From: Christensenella sp. UBA5399
GTDB taxonomy: Bacteria > Bacillota > Clostridia > Christensenellales > Christensenellaceae
Assembly (NCBI GenBank): GCA_002407725.1
Contig: DHOD01000156.1
Coordinates: forward strand, 380 to 5,972
Direction: 5' to 3'
DNA length: 5,593 nt
Below, piece after piece: positions 1-5,593 of this stretch. The notes under the pieces were generated by a model. It saw nothing but the letters and a program-made list of their open reading frames with translations, searched no databases and was not told the origin of the DNA. Made by a program: the position numbers and the translations under genes. Position 1 is the stretch's first letter. Each line of letters starts with the position of its first letter.

Positions 1-7
1 GTTTTTA

Positions 8-1063
8 GTGATGGCTGAAGTTGATTACCATAAAGATTTAAATGCCAAAATGACAATTCGTCTCCGGGAGACCATTAAAGAATTGCCACGCTTTGTGAAC
101 GGATTTTTTATTGCGCTGGAGAACAATACAACCATACTGACACGCGTCAATTATGCAAGCGATCTAAAAGTGTTTTTTGATTTTCTCTATGCAGAGGTCC
201 CCTACTATTCCGGTAAGGATGCGGCGGATTTAAAGGAGACCGACCTTGCGGCCATTACCGTTGACGACTTGTATCTGTTTATGGATTACCTGAGCCTGTA
301 TGCGCCCGATCCGGAGAGCGGACGTTATATTGAGAACCATGAGCGTGGAAAAGCCCGGAAAATCGCTTGTTTACGCTCTTTTTTCAAGTATTTTTATAAA
401 AAAAGCATACTGGACAAGAATGTATGCCAATTGCTGGATACGCCAAAACTGCACGAAAAGCCCATTATAAGGCTGGAACCGGAGGAAATGACCGCGCTGC
501 TGGATGTTGTGGAACACGGTGAAGGCCTGTCGGATAAGCAAAAGCAGTATCACAAGAGGACGGTTGTGCGTGATATGGCCATTATTGTGCTTTTTTTGAC
601 CACCGGTATTCGCGTTTCGGAGCTGATCTCGCTGAATATCAGGGACATCGACTTTCGGAACAGATCCTTTGTGGTCACGCGCAAAGGCGGCAACCGAGTG
701 ATGTTGTATTTTGACGAGGAAACAGAGGCCGCGCTGGAAAAATATCTGGATGAACGCAAGGTGGCGGGCACATACAGCCTGACATCCCCGCTTTTCCTGT
801 CGATGCAGGACAAGCGTATCACCGTGCGCGCTGTGGAAAATATGGTAAAGAAATATGCGTCCATTGCCGCACCGTTGAAGAAAATATCCCCACATAAGCT
901 GCGCAGCACGTTTGGCACCATGCTTTACGGAGAGACCGGCGACATTTACCTCGTAGCCGATGTGCTTGGCCACAAGGATGTCAACACCACGCGCAAGCAT
1001 TACGCCGCCATGTCCGAGGACAACCGCCGGCGTGCATCAAAGGCCATTAAGCTCCGAAAATAA
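8..1063 (+). CDS. Tyrosine recombinase/integrase, XerC/XerD-like (long clostridial form)
   Basis: Site-specific recombinase that would cut and rejoin DNA through a 3'-phosphotyrosine intermediate. Residues about 25-145 form the SAM-like core-binding domain, and about 155-345 the catalytic domain. All six catalytic positions are visible: R202 (in TTGIRVSEL), K226 (VTRKGGN), H296 and R299 (HKLRSTF), H322 (LGHKDVNTT) and the nucleophile Y332 (RKHYAAM). The protein has 351 aa, against about 300 for classical XerC/XerD. The extra length lies in the N-terminal domain (about 64-115) and in a charged stretch at about 166-188. GTG at 8 and ATG at 11 are both possible starts; ATG 11 is the more natural. 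The frame stays open to the window edge and too few upstream bases are present to see a ribosome binding site, so a slightly longer protein cannot be excluded. No phage, transposon or attachment-site signals lie next to it, so a housekeeping Xer role is a fair inference. The actual target site (dif or other) is unknown. Confidence 0.9.
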   Translation: MMAEVDYHKDLNAKMTIRLRETIKELPRFVNGFFIALENNTTILTRVNYASDLKVFFDFLYAEVPYYSGKDAADLKETDLAAITVDDLYLFMDYLSLYAPDPESGRYIENHERGKARKIACLRSFFKYFYKKSILDKNVCQLLDTPKLHEKPIIRLEPEEMTALLDVVEHGEGLSDKQKQYHKRTVVRDMAIIVLFLTTGIRVSELISLNIRDIDFRNRSFVVTRKGGNRVMLYFDEETEAALEKYLDERKVAGTYSLTSPLFLSMQDKRITVRAVENMVKKYASIAAPLKKISPHKLRSTFGTMLYGETGDIYLVADVLGHKDVNTTRKHYAAMSEDNRRRASKAIKLRK

Positions 1064-1092
1064 ATTCACCAATCTATTGGATATTAGTATTA
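1064..1092. other. Convergent intergenic gap with only a weak hairpin
   Basis: These 29 AT-rich bases separate the stop codon of the recombinase gene from that of the PLP-lyase gene. The only dyad seen is CCAATCTATTGG at 1069-1080, a four-pair stem (CCAA/TTGG) with a TCTA loop. T-rich but interrupted sequence follows it on both strands. This is far weaker than a standard intrinsic terminator. It may contribute to bidirectional termination, or the two transcripts may overlap at their 3' ends. Confidence 0.35.
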
Positions 1093-2349
1093 TTACAATT
1101 GCACATGCATTTCCTGCAAGGCATACAGCATGCCGATTTTCGCGTGCTCATATGTCAGCGCGCCCTGCAAATACGCACAGTACGGCTCCCGGATCGGCGC
1201 GTCCGCAGTCAGCTCCAGCGATGCACCCTGCACAAACGTGCCCGCCGCCATGATCACCTTGTCGTCATATCCCGGCATATCCCATGCGTACGGTACGACA
1301 TGTCCGTCGATGGCCGAGGCTTTTTGTATCCCGCGCACAAACGCGGTCAATTTTTCTTCATTGTTGAACAGTATTGTCTGCGTAATGTCGCCGCGCACAT
1401 CACCGGGCGCGGGGGTTGTGGCATACCCCAGCCGATCAAATACCACAGATGCCAGGATAACACCTTTTAACGCCTGCAGCACTGTATGCGGCGCCATAAA
1501 CAACCCCTGGAAAAATGGCTGGTACCCATAGGCATAAGAGCCGATCTCCGTCCCAACGCCCGGCGCGGAAAAACGGTCCGCCACCAGGTCTATCAGGCTG
1601 CCGCCGCCCGCAATATACCCGCCTGTCGGCGCAAGGCCGCCCCCGGGGTTTTTGATCAGCGAACCCGCAATTATATCCGCACCGGCCTGTACCGGCTCAT
1701 CCTCACACACAAACTCCCCGTAACAATTGTCCACCATATAGATTTTATCAGGGAAGCTTGGTTTGATTGCCGCGATCGCATTGCTTATTTCGGCCGTTGT
1801 AAAGGCCTTTCGGATATCGTATCCTGTGGAACGCTGTATATAAACCATTTTGATCGATGGATCGCTGCGCAGGACGTCCAGCACTTGCGTAATATCGATT
1901 GCGCCATCTATCAAAGGCGTTTCCCTGTATGCAATATGATGCTGCGAAAGCGACTGCACCGTGCTCTTAAGCGTATCGTACGGCGCTCCTGTGAGGGAGA
2001 GCATTCCATCGCCCGGCCGCAGCACCCCTGTAACCGCCAAGCTGATCGCGTGTGTGCCGCTCATGATCAACGGCGATACAATCGCTTTTTCCGCCTCAAA
2101 CACATCGGCAAACACTTGTGACAGCTTATCGCGGCCCTCGTCGCCATATCCATATCCGGTCGACGGGTAAAAGTGGCGTGCGGAAACCATATTCCGTTTA
2201 AATGTCTCGATCACCTTAAACTGTCCGGCCTGTGCAATTTCCTCGTATTGTGTAAAATATTTCCCGGCCTCTTTTTCACATTCCAACACAAACGCGGTGA
2301 TACCCGGCGAAATATGTAATTTTTGATGTAAGTATTCCGTAACGTTCAT
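1093..2349 (-). CDS. PLP-dependent methionine gamma-lyase / aluminium resistance family protein (YnbB-like)
   Basis: Fold-type I PLP enzyme of the family annotated as 'methionine gamma-lyase family' or 'aluminium resistance protein' (Pfam Met_gamma_lyase, COG4100; Bacillus subtilis YnbB). It is cytosolic, with no signal peptide or membrane segment. Key sequence: the family hallmark STGYGYGDEGRD (63-74), SGTHA at 97-101 and GAPYDTL at 121-127 in the cofactor region, VDNCYGEF at 206-213 with D207 as the probable partner of the pyridine nitrogen, and GSLIKNPGGG at 229-238 with K233 as the probable Schiff-base lysine. The 418-aa length is normal for the family, and the ATG is well supported by GAGGA six bases upstream. 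It is the last gene of the operon, one base after miaA. By family, a C-S lyase activity on a sulfur amino acid is plausible, but the physiological substrate is not established. The aluminium label comes from old annotation and should not be taken literally. Confidence 0.93.
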   Translation of the reverse strand: MNVTEYLHQKLHISPGITAFVLECEKEAGKYFTQYEEIAQAGQFKVIETFKRNMVSARHFYPSTGYGYGDEGRDKLSQVFADVFEAEKAIVSPLIMSGTHAISLAVTGVLRPGDGMLSLTGAPYDTLKSTVQSLSQHHIAYRETPLIDGAIDITQVLDVLRSDPSIKMVYIQRSTGYDIRKAFTTAEISNAIAAIKPSFPDKIYMVDNCYGEFVCEDEPVQAGADIIAGSLIKNPGGGLAPTGGYIAGGGSLIDLVADRFSAPGVGTEIGSYAYGYQPFFQGLFMAPHTVLQALKGVILASVVFDRLGYATTPAPGDVRGDITQTILFNNEEKLTAFVRGIQKASAIDGHVVPYAWDMPGYDDKVIMAAGTFVQGASLELTADAPIREPYCAYLQGALTYEHAKIGMLYALQEMHVQL

Positions 2350-2350
2350 T

Positions 2351-3250
2351 TTATTCCTCGTTTTTCAATATTCTTTCCACAATTTCGTCTGGTTGAGTGA
2401 TCTCTTCAATATCAATCCATCGCGCCCTTTGATCGCGCTTAAACCACGTCAACTGGCGTTTTGCAAACCTGCGCGTGTTCCGTTTGATTGATTCCACGGC
2501 TTCATCCAGACTTGCATGGCCCGCAAAATACGCAAAGAATTCTTTATAACCGATCGCCTGCATAGATGTCGGCGCACTGCCGTATTGATCTGCAAGCCCT
2601 TGCACTTCCCTCTCAAGGCCATCGGCCATCATAGCGTCCACGCGCGCGTTGATGCGTTCATAAAGCTTGTCGCGCGTGCAGCATAATGTAGTGATATGAA
2701 AATCATACGCCTCATTATATTGTTCAAAATCATAACTTGCATTTTGATCTTCGGACAACGCCCGCTCCAGCGCCCGAATAACCCGTTTTTTGTTGTTGGG
2801 GTGGATCCTGCCCGCCGCTATGGCATCGCGCGCCTCCAGCATACAGTACAGTTCTCCCGCATCTTTTTGCTCCAACGTATTCCGCAGCGCGTCGTCGGCA
2901 GGTGTCGAAAAATCAAGCGCGTATGTGATGGCATTGATATACAAGCCGCTGCCACCTGTTAATATAGGGTTTTTCCCTCTTTGCAGAATATCCTCGATCG
3001 CCATTTTTGCGCCCGTTTGGTATTCCGCAACGGAATAATCGTGGTCCGGCTCCACAATATCGATCATATGGTGTGGAACCGCCCGCATTTCCATTGTTGA
3101 AGGTTTCGCCGTTCCAATGTCCATGCCTCTGTACACCTGCATCGAATCGGCAGATACGACCTCGCCGTCTATCCGCTTTGCAAGCTGTGTGGCAAGGGCC
3201 GTTTTTCCCGTTGCCGTAGGACCGGATATCACATAAACGATTTTCTTCAT
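2351..3250 (-). CDS. miaA: tRNA dimethylallyltransferase MiaA
   Basis: Transfers the dimethylallyl group of dimethylallyl diphosphate to N6 of A37, next to the anticodon in tRNAs that read codons beginning with U. This gives i6A, the substrate for later methylthiolation by MiaB. The 299 aa match the family length. Visible motifs: P-loop GPTATGKT (10-17), DSMQVYRGMDIGTAKP (35-50) with the catalytic-type D35 and the tRNA/substrate-binding threonine-rich segment, PHHMID (59-64), TGGSGLYI (98-105), HPNNKKRVIRALE (150-162), QAIGYKEF (231-238) and the tRNA-binding RFAKRQLTWFKR (261-272). The central helical insertion (about 110-200) is present. The ATG overlaps the mutL stop codon as ATGA. The nearest Shine-Dalgarno-like sequence is distant, so translation probably depends on coupling to mutL. 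Nothing looks broken. Confidence 0.98.
   Translation of the reverse strand: MKKIVYVISGPTATGKTALATQLAKRIDGEVVSADSMQVYRGMDIGTAKPSTMEMRAVPHHMIDIVEPDHDYSVAEYQTGAKMAIEDILQRGKNPILTGGSGLYINAITYALDFSTPADDALRNTLEQKDAGELYCMLEARDAIAAGRIHPNNKKRVIRALERALSEDQNASYDFEQYNEAYDFHITTLCCTRDKLYERINARVDAMMADGLEREVQGLADQYGSAPTSMQAIGYKEFFAYFAGHASLDEAVESIKRNTRRFAKRQLTWFKRDQRARWIDIEEITQPDEIVERILKNEE
2355..2359 (-). promoter_or_regulatory. Ribosome binding site of the PLP-lyase gene, inside the miaA 3' end
   Basis: On the minus strand the sequence reads GAGGAATAAAATG. The GAGGA core is made by the last two glutamate codons of miaA, followed by the miaA stop, one spacer base and the ATG. Spacing is good (six bases), so the lyase gene has its own strong site and also sits next to terminating miaA ribosomes. 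This site fixes the start at 2349. Confidence 0.8.
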
Positions 3251-3270
3251 ACAGTCCGCTTAAATCCTTT
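3247..3270 (-). promoter_or_regulatory. mutL/miaA ATGA overlap with a distant, weak Shine-Dalgarno
   Basis: The mutL stop and the miaA start share ATGA (3247-3250). The best upstream Shine-Dalgarno-like match is AAAGGA at 3265-3270, about 14 bases from the ATG, which is longer than optimal. Efficient miaA translation would therefore be expected to rely on ribosomes finishing mutL. Confidence 0.55.
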
Positions 3271-5076
3271 TTTCAAGTCGTTTTTTGTGAGGCATATGGC
3301 AACAGGCCGCCCGTGCGGGCAAGTGGGCAGGCTGTCCATTTGTGTAATTTCTTTGATCAAGTGCGCAATTTCGCTGTCTGCCAGTTTGTCGCCCGCTTTG
3401 ACGCTGTGCCTGCATGCCGCGCTGATCACCTTGTCCCGGGCAAGGACAATATCATTGCGGTTGTTTTTGATTTCATATACCGCCTCGTCTATCAATCTGT
3501 CCACGTTGCCCTTTTGCACCGCCAGCGGCAATGCGGAAAACCTGTATGTGAGCGCGCCAAATTCTTCGATTTCAAACCCGAGATCCGTAAACACATCCAT
3601 ATATTCGCCAATCAATGTAAAATCCGCCTGGGAGAATTTGCGAACCACCGGAACCAAAAGCTGCTGGGAAAGCGCATTCCCCTGCCCTGCCCGCTTTTTA
3701 TAGTCTTCATAATTCAATCGTTCGTGCGCGGCGTGCTGGTCGATCAAATACAACGCGTCGCCACACTCGCACAACAGATATGTGTCAAACAACTGCCCAA
3801 TGACGTTATAGCTGGCCAAGCCTCTAATTTCATCAATTTCCGTCTGCTCAGGCTGCTGCATTACTTCTTCTTTGCTCTCAATGATCGCGTCCAATACCTT
3901 TTCAAACCCCGGCGTCATATCATCCATCACCGCAGCAGCCGAATCCGCGGCCATATCGTTTTTTGTATAAAGGGTTTTTGCACTGTTTACATTGGGTAAC
4001 GGGGCGGTGTTTTTGGCAATATCTATGCTTATTTGTGGCAGTTCATGCGCTGCCGGTGCCGGCACATGCAGCCTTGGCGTAGCCATATTGGCACGCAAAG
4101 CGGCATCTACAGCAGCCGTTACATCCTCCATCACGCTCTCCGCATCGTAAAACATTACCTGCAGCTTGCCGGGGTGCACGTTGATATCCACGTTGGCAAA
4201 CGGAATATGCAGGTTTAACACTGCCAATGGAAAGTGCGAATGCAACAGTCGCTCCCCATATCCTTTAAATATCGCGTCCGTCACCTGTTTGGATTGTATG
4301 TACCTTCCATTCAAAAAGATGTTGATATTTTTGGATGTTTTGTAAATCACAGACGGTTTGGAGATAAAGCCTTCCGCCGCAAAGGTGTTGTCGTTATCGT
4401 AATCGACGGCAATGACCTTGTCTGCAATGTCGCTGCCAAACACAGCAATCATCGCGTCGTGCAGCTTCCCGTTGCCGGGGCTTTGGTAGATCGTCTTTCC
4501 GTCTGCGGCATATTTTATCGATATTTCAGGATGGGAGAGGATCAATTTGGCAATCAGTGAAGAGACCTGTGCCGCTTCCCTGCCTGACGTCTTCATAAAT
4601 TTCTTGCGGGCCGGCACATTGAAAAAAAGTTGCTCAACCTTCACGGTCGTGCCGTCCGGCAACCCTGCGGCCTCTACTGCCGGCTTACCCCCGCCATTTA
4701 CGGTGAGCACGCTGCCGTAATCGCTTTCGTGCATACGCGTGCCGATGGTCAGCCGGGCAACCGCGGCAATGCTTGCCAGCGCTTCCCCGCGAAAGCCCAA
4801 TGTTGCGATAGATCCTAAATCATTCAGGTTTTGTATTTTACTGGTCGCGTGCTTCTCCACCGCCAGTATTATATCGTCATTGTGGATGCCACTGCCGTTA
4901 TCGCTCACACGGATCATTTCGCGTCCGCCGTCTTCGATATCCACAGATATATGCCCGGCGCCCGCGTCAATTGCGTTTTCTACCAGTTCCTTTACCACTG
5001 CAACAGGCCCTGTGATCACCTCCCCCGCGGCAATCCTCTTGGCGGTATCATCATTTAATAACCCAATGCGCTTCAT
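3247..5076 (-). CDS. mutL: DNA mismatch repair protein MutL (endonuclease type)
   Basis: Matchmaker and nicking enzyme of mismatch repair, acting after MutS has found a mismatch. The N-terminal GHKL ATPase (about 1-330) shows KELVENAIDAGA (29-40; E30 and N34 for ATP hydrolysis and Mg), DNGSGI (59-64), ATSK (77-80) and TLGFRGEALASIA (92-104). A low-complexity Ala/Asp/Pro-rich linker spans about 331-415. The C-terminal dimerisation and nuclease domain has the DQHA(X)2E(X)4E motif (446-457), ACRHSVK (554-560) and CPHGRP (586-591). By comparison with B. subtilis MutL, the metal ligands would be H448, E452, C555, C586 and H588. QQLLVP (471-476) fits the Qxx(L/I)xP sliding-clamp motif. This architecture implies MutH-independent repair. 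Oddities: GEVITGP where the family usually has GEVVERP, and HPGKLQVMF in place of HPAKxEVRF, although K304 is kept. The start overlaps the mutS stop as ATGA, with GGTGG six bases upstream. Confidence 0.98.
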   Translation of the reverse strand: MKRIGLLNDDTAKRIAAGEVITGPVAVVKELVENAIDAGAGHISVDIEDGGREMIRVSDNGSGIHNDDIILAVEKHATSKIQNLNDLGSIATLGFRGEALASIAAVARLTIGTRMHESDYGSVLTVNGGGKPAVEAAGLPDGTTVKVEQLFFNVPARKKFMKTSGREAAQVSSLIAKLILSHPEISIKYAADGKTIYQSPGNGKLHDAMIAVFGSDIADKVIAVDYDNDNTFAAEGFISKPSVIYKTSKNINIFLNGRYIQSKQVTDAIFKGYGERLLHSHFPLAVLNLHIPFANVDINVHPGKLQVMFYDAESVMEDVTAAVDAALRANMATPRLHVPAPAAHELPQISIDIAKNTAPLPNVNSAKTLYTKNDMAADSAAAVMDDMTPGFEKVLDAIIESKEEVMQQPEQTEIDEIRGLASYNVIGQLFDTYLLCECGDALYLIDQHAAHERLNYEDYKKRAGQGNALSQQLLVPVVRKFSQADFTLIGEYMDVFTDLGFEIEEFGALTYRFSALPLAVQKGNVDRLIDEAVYEIKNNRNDIVLARDKVISAACRHSVKAGDKLADSEIAHLIKEITQMDSLPTCPHGRPVAICLTKNDLKKGFKRTV

Positions 5077-5087
5077 GGTTTGCCACC
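5073..5087 (-). promoter_or_regulatory. mutS/mutL ATGA overlap and mutL ribosome binding site
   Basis: The stop of mutS and the start of mutL share ATGA (5073-5076). GGTGG at 5083-5087, six bases upstream, is a moderate Shine-Dalgarno match within the last mutS codons. The arrangement favours coupled production of the two repair partners. Confidence 0.65.
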
Positions 5088-5593
5088 GTCCAGTTCGTCG
5101 TTCATTTCACTTTTGAGCGCATGGATAAAATTCAGCGCCTCCAGCGGCGTCATCGAATCGATATCCGTTTTTTCCAGCAGCGATGCAAAGTGCGGGATCT
5201 GCACTTCGTTGTTGCTTGTATAATCCAGACTTTGCGCCAGTTTGGCCTCGTTGGCGCGCAGCTTGTTGAGCTTATGCTTTGCACCGTCAATAACCGTCTT
5301 GGGCAGGCCTGCAAGCCTTGCTACTTCAATCCCAAAGCTCTTATCCGTTCCCCCATCCACAATCCTGTGCAGGAAAACAATCTCGTGTCCGATCTCTTTG
5401 ACCGCGACAGAGCAATTGGAAATGCCTTTTTGTGTGCTGCCCAGCTCCACCAACTCATGATAATGTGTCGCAAACAGGGTTTTGGCTTTCAGATTCTGCA
5501 AAATATATTCTATGCTTGCCCAGGCGATCGACAGCCCGTCTATCGTGCTTGTTCCCCGCCCAATCTCATCCAAAATCAACAGGCTTTTTTCTG
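5073..5593 (-). CDS. mutS: DNA mismatch repair protein MutS, C-terminal part (5' end outside window)
   Basis: Only the last roughly 173 codons of the mismatch-recognition ATPase are present; the reading frame runs through the right edge. A TTG at 5579 lies in the frame but is an internal leucine, because the protein reads EKSLLILDEIGRGTST across it. Visible parts: the Walker B region LILDEIGRGTST, FATHYHEL, the conserved GGTDKSFGIEVARLAGLP that leads into the C-terminal helix-turn-helix dimer contact, and the usual final block TPLEALNFIHALK. Mismatch-binding, connector and lever domains and Walker A are all outside the window. At the place where MutS proteins normally carry a QLSLF-like sliding-clamp motif, this one reads VQIPHF, which is degenerate. 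First visible gene of the operon, overlapping mutL by four bases. The promoter must lie upstream, beyond the window. Confidence 0.97.
   Translation of the reverse strand, partial: EKSLLILDEIGRGTSTIDGLSIAWASIEYILQNLKAKTLFATHYHELVELGSTQKGISNCSVAVKEIGHEIVFLHRIVDGGTDKSFGIEVARLAGLPKTVIDGAKHKLNKLRANEAKLAQSLDYTSNNEVQIPHFASLLEKTDIDSMTPLEALNFIHALKSEMNDELDGGKP

Noticed and set aside
371..1000. 209-aa minus-strand open frame opposite the recombinase gene
   Set aside because: Covers the catalytic region of the recombinase in antisense; no family resemblance and no ribosome binding site.
960..1253. Plus-strand 97-aa open frame spanning the end of the recombinase gene and the convergent gap
   Set aside because: Overlaps two real genes in other frames, low-complexity Ser/Ala/Pro/His translation, no ribosome binding site or homology visible.
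1486..2121. 211-aa plus-strand open frame opposite the PLP-lyase gene
   Set aside because: Arginine/histidine-rich shadow translation of a well-supported gene; no start signal or motif of its own.
3313..3999. 228-aa plus-strand open frame opposite mutL
   Set aside because: Lies wholly antisense to the conserved mutL coding sequence, shows no recognisable domain, and its composition is what the reverse strand of a coding frame gives.
4051..4064. GC-rich inverted repeat TGCCGGTGCCGGCA
   Set aside because: Falls in the Ala/Pro-rich linker of MutL; a 2-base loop, no T run, and explained by repeated Ala/Pro codons.
5577..5579. TTG as a start codon for a short 168-aa protein
   Set aside because: The frame continues upstream to the window edge with MutS-type residues (EKSLLILDE), so this is an internal leucine of a truncated view of mutS.

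Overview
The window is an ordinary, tightly packed piece of a low-to-mid GC Gram-positive (Firmicutes, probably Clostridia) chromosome. The evidence for this is the gene order mutS-mutL-miaA followed by a YnbB-type PLP enzyme, a MutL of the endonuclease type used by bacteria without MutH, and a clostridial-looking long Xer-type recombinase. Base composition looks close to 50% GC by eye. A Christensenellales-like origin is possible, but this is only a guess.

Layout, left to right. A plus-strand gene at about 8-1063 encodes a complete or nearly complete 351-aa tyrosine recombinase with all six catalytic positions. It converges on a minus-strand operon, with only 29 bp between the two stop codons. 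Read in the direction of transcription (right to left), the operon runs: mutS (3' end only, cut by the right window edge), mutL (609 aa), miaA (299 aa) and a 418-aa 'methionine gamma-lyase/aluminium resistance' family PLP enzyme. The mutS/mutL and mutL/miaA junctions are both 4-base ATGA overlaps. miaA and the PLP enzyme gene are separated by one base. The four genes are therefore almost certainly co-transcribed and partly translationally coupled, from a promoter outside the window.

Functionally, MutS and MutL form the DNA mismatch repair pair: MutS senses the mismatch, and MutL is the ATP-controlled nicking enzyme that engages the sliding clamp. MiaA prenylates A37 of tRNAs that read codons starting with U. 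The PLP enzyme belongs to a conserved but poorly characterised family of Cys/Met-metabolism-fold lyases. Many Firmicutes carry hfq after miaA; here there is no room for it. The recombinase is oppositely oriented and is not part of the operon.

I found no RNA gene, CRISPR array, insertion sequence, attachment site or repeat array, and no convincing evidence of a new system. No stretch over 300 bases lacks a gene. The points worth a second look are modest: a degenerate clamp-binding motif in MutS, non-consensus residues in otherwise conserved MutL motifs, the missing hfq, and the minimal convergent terminator region.
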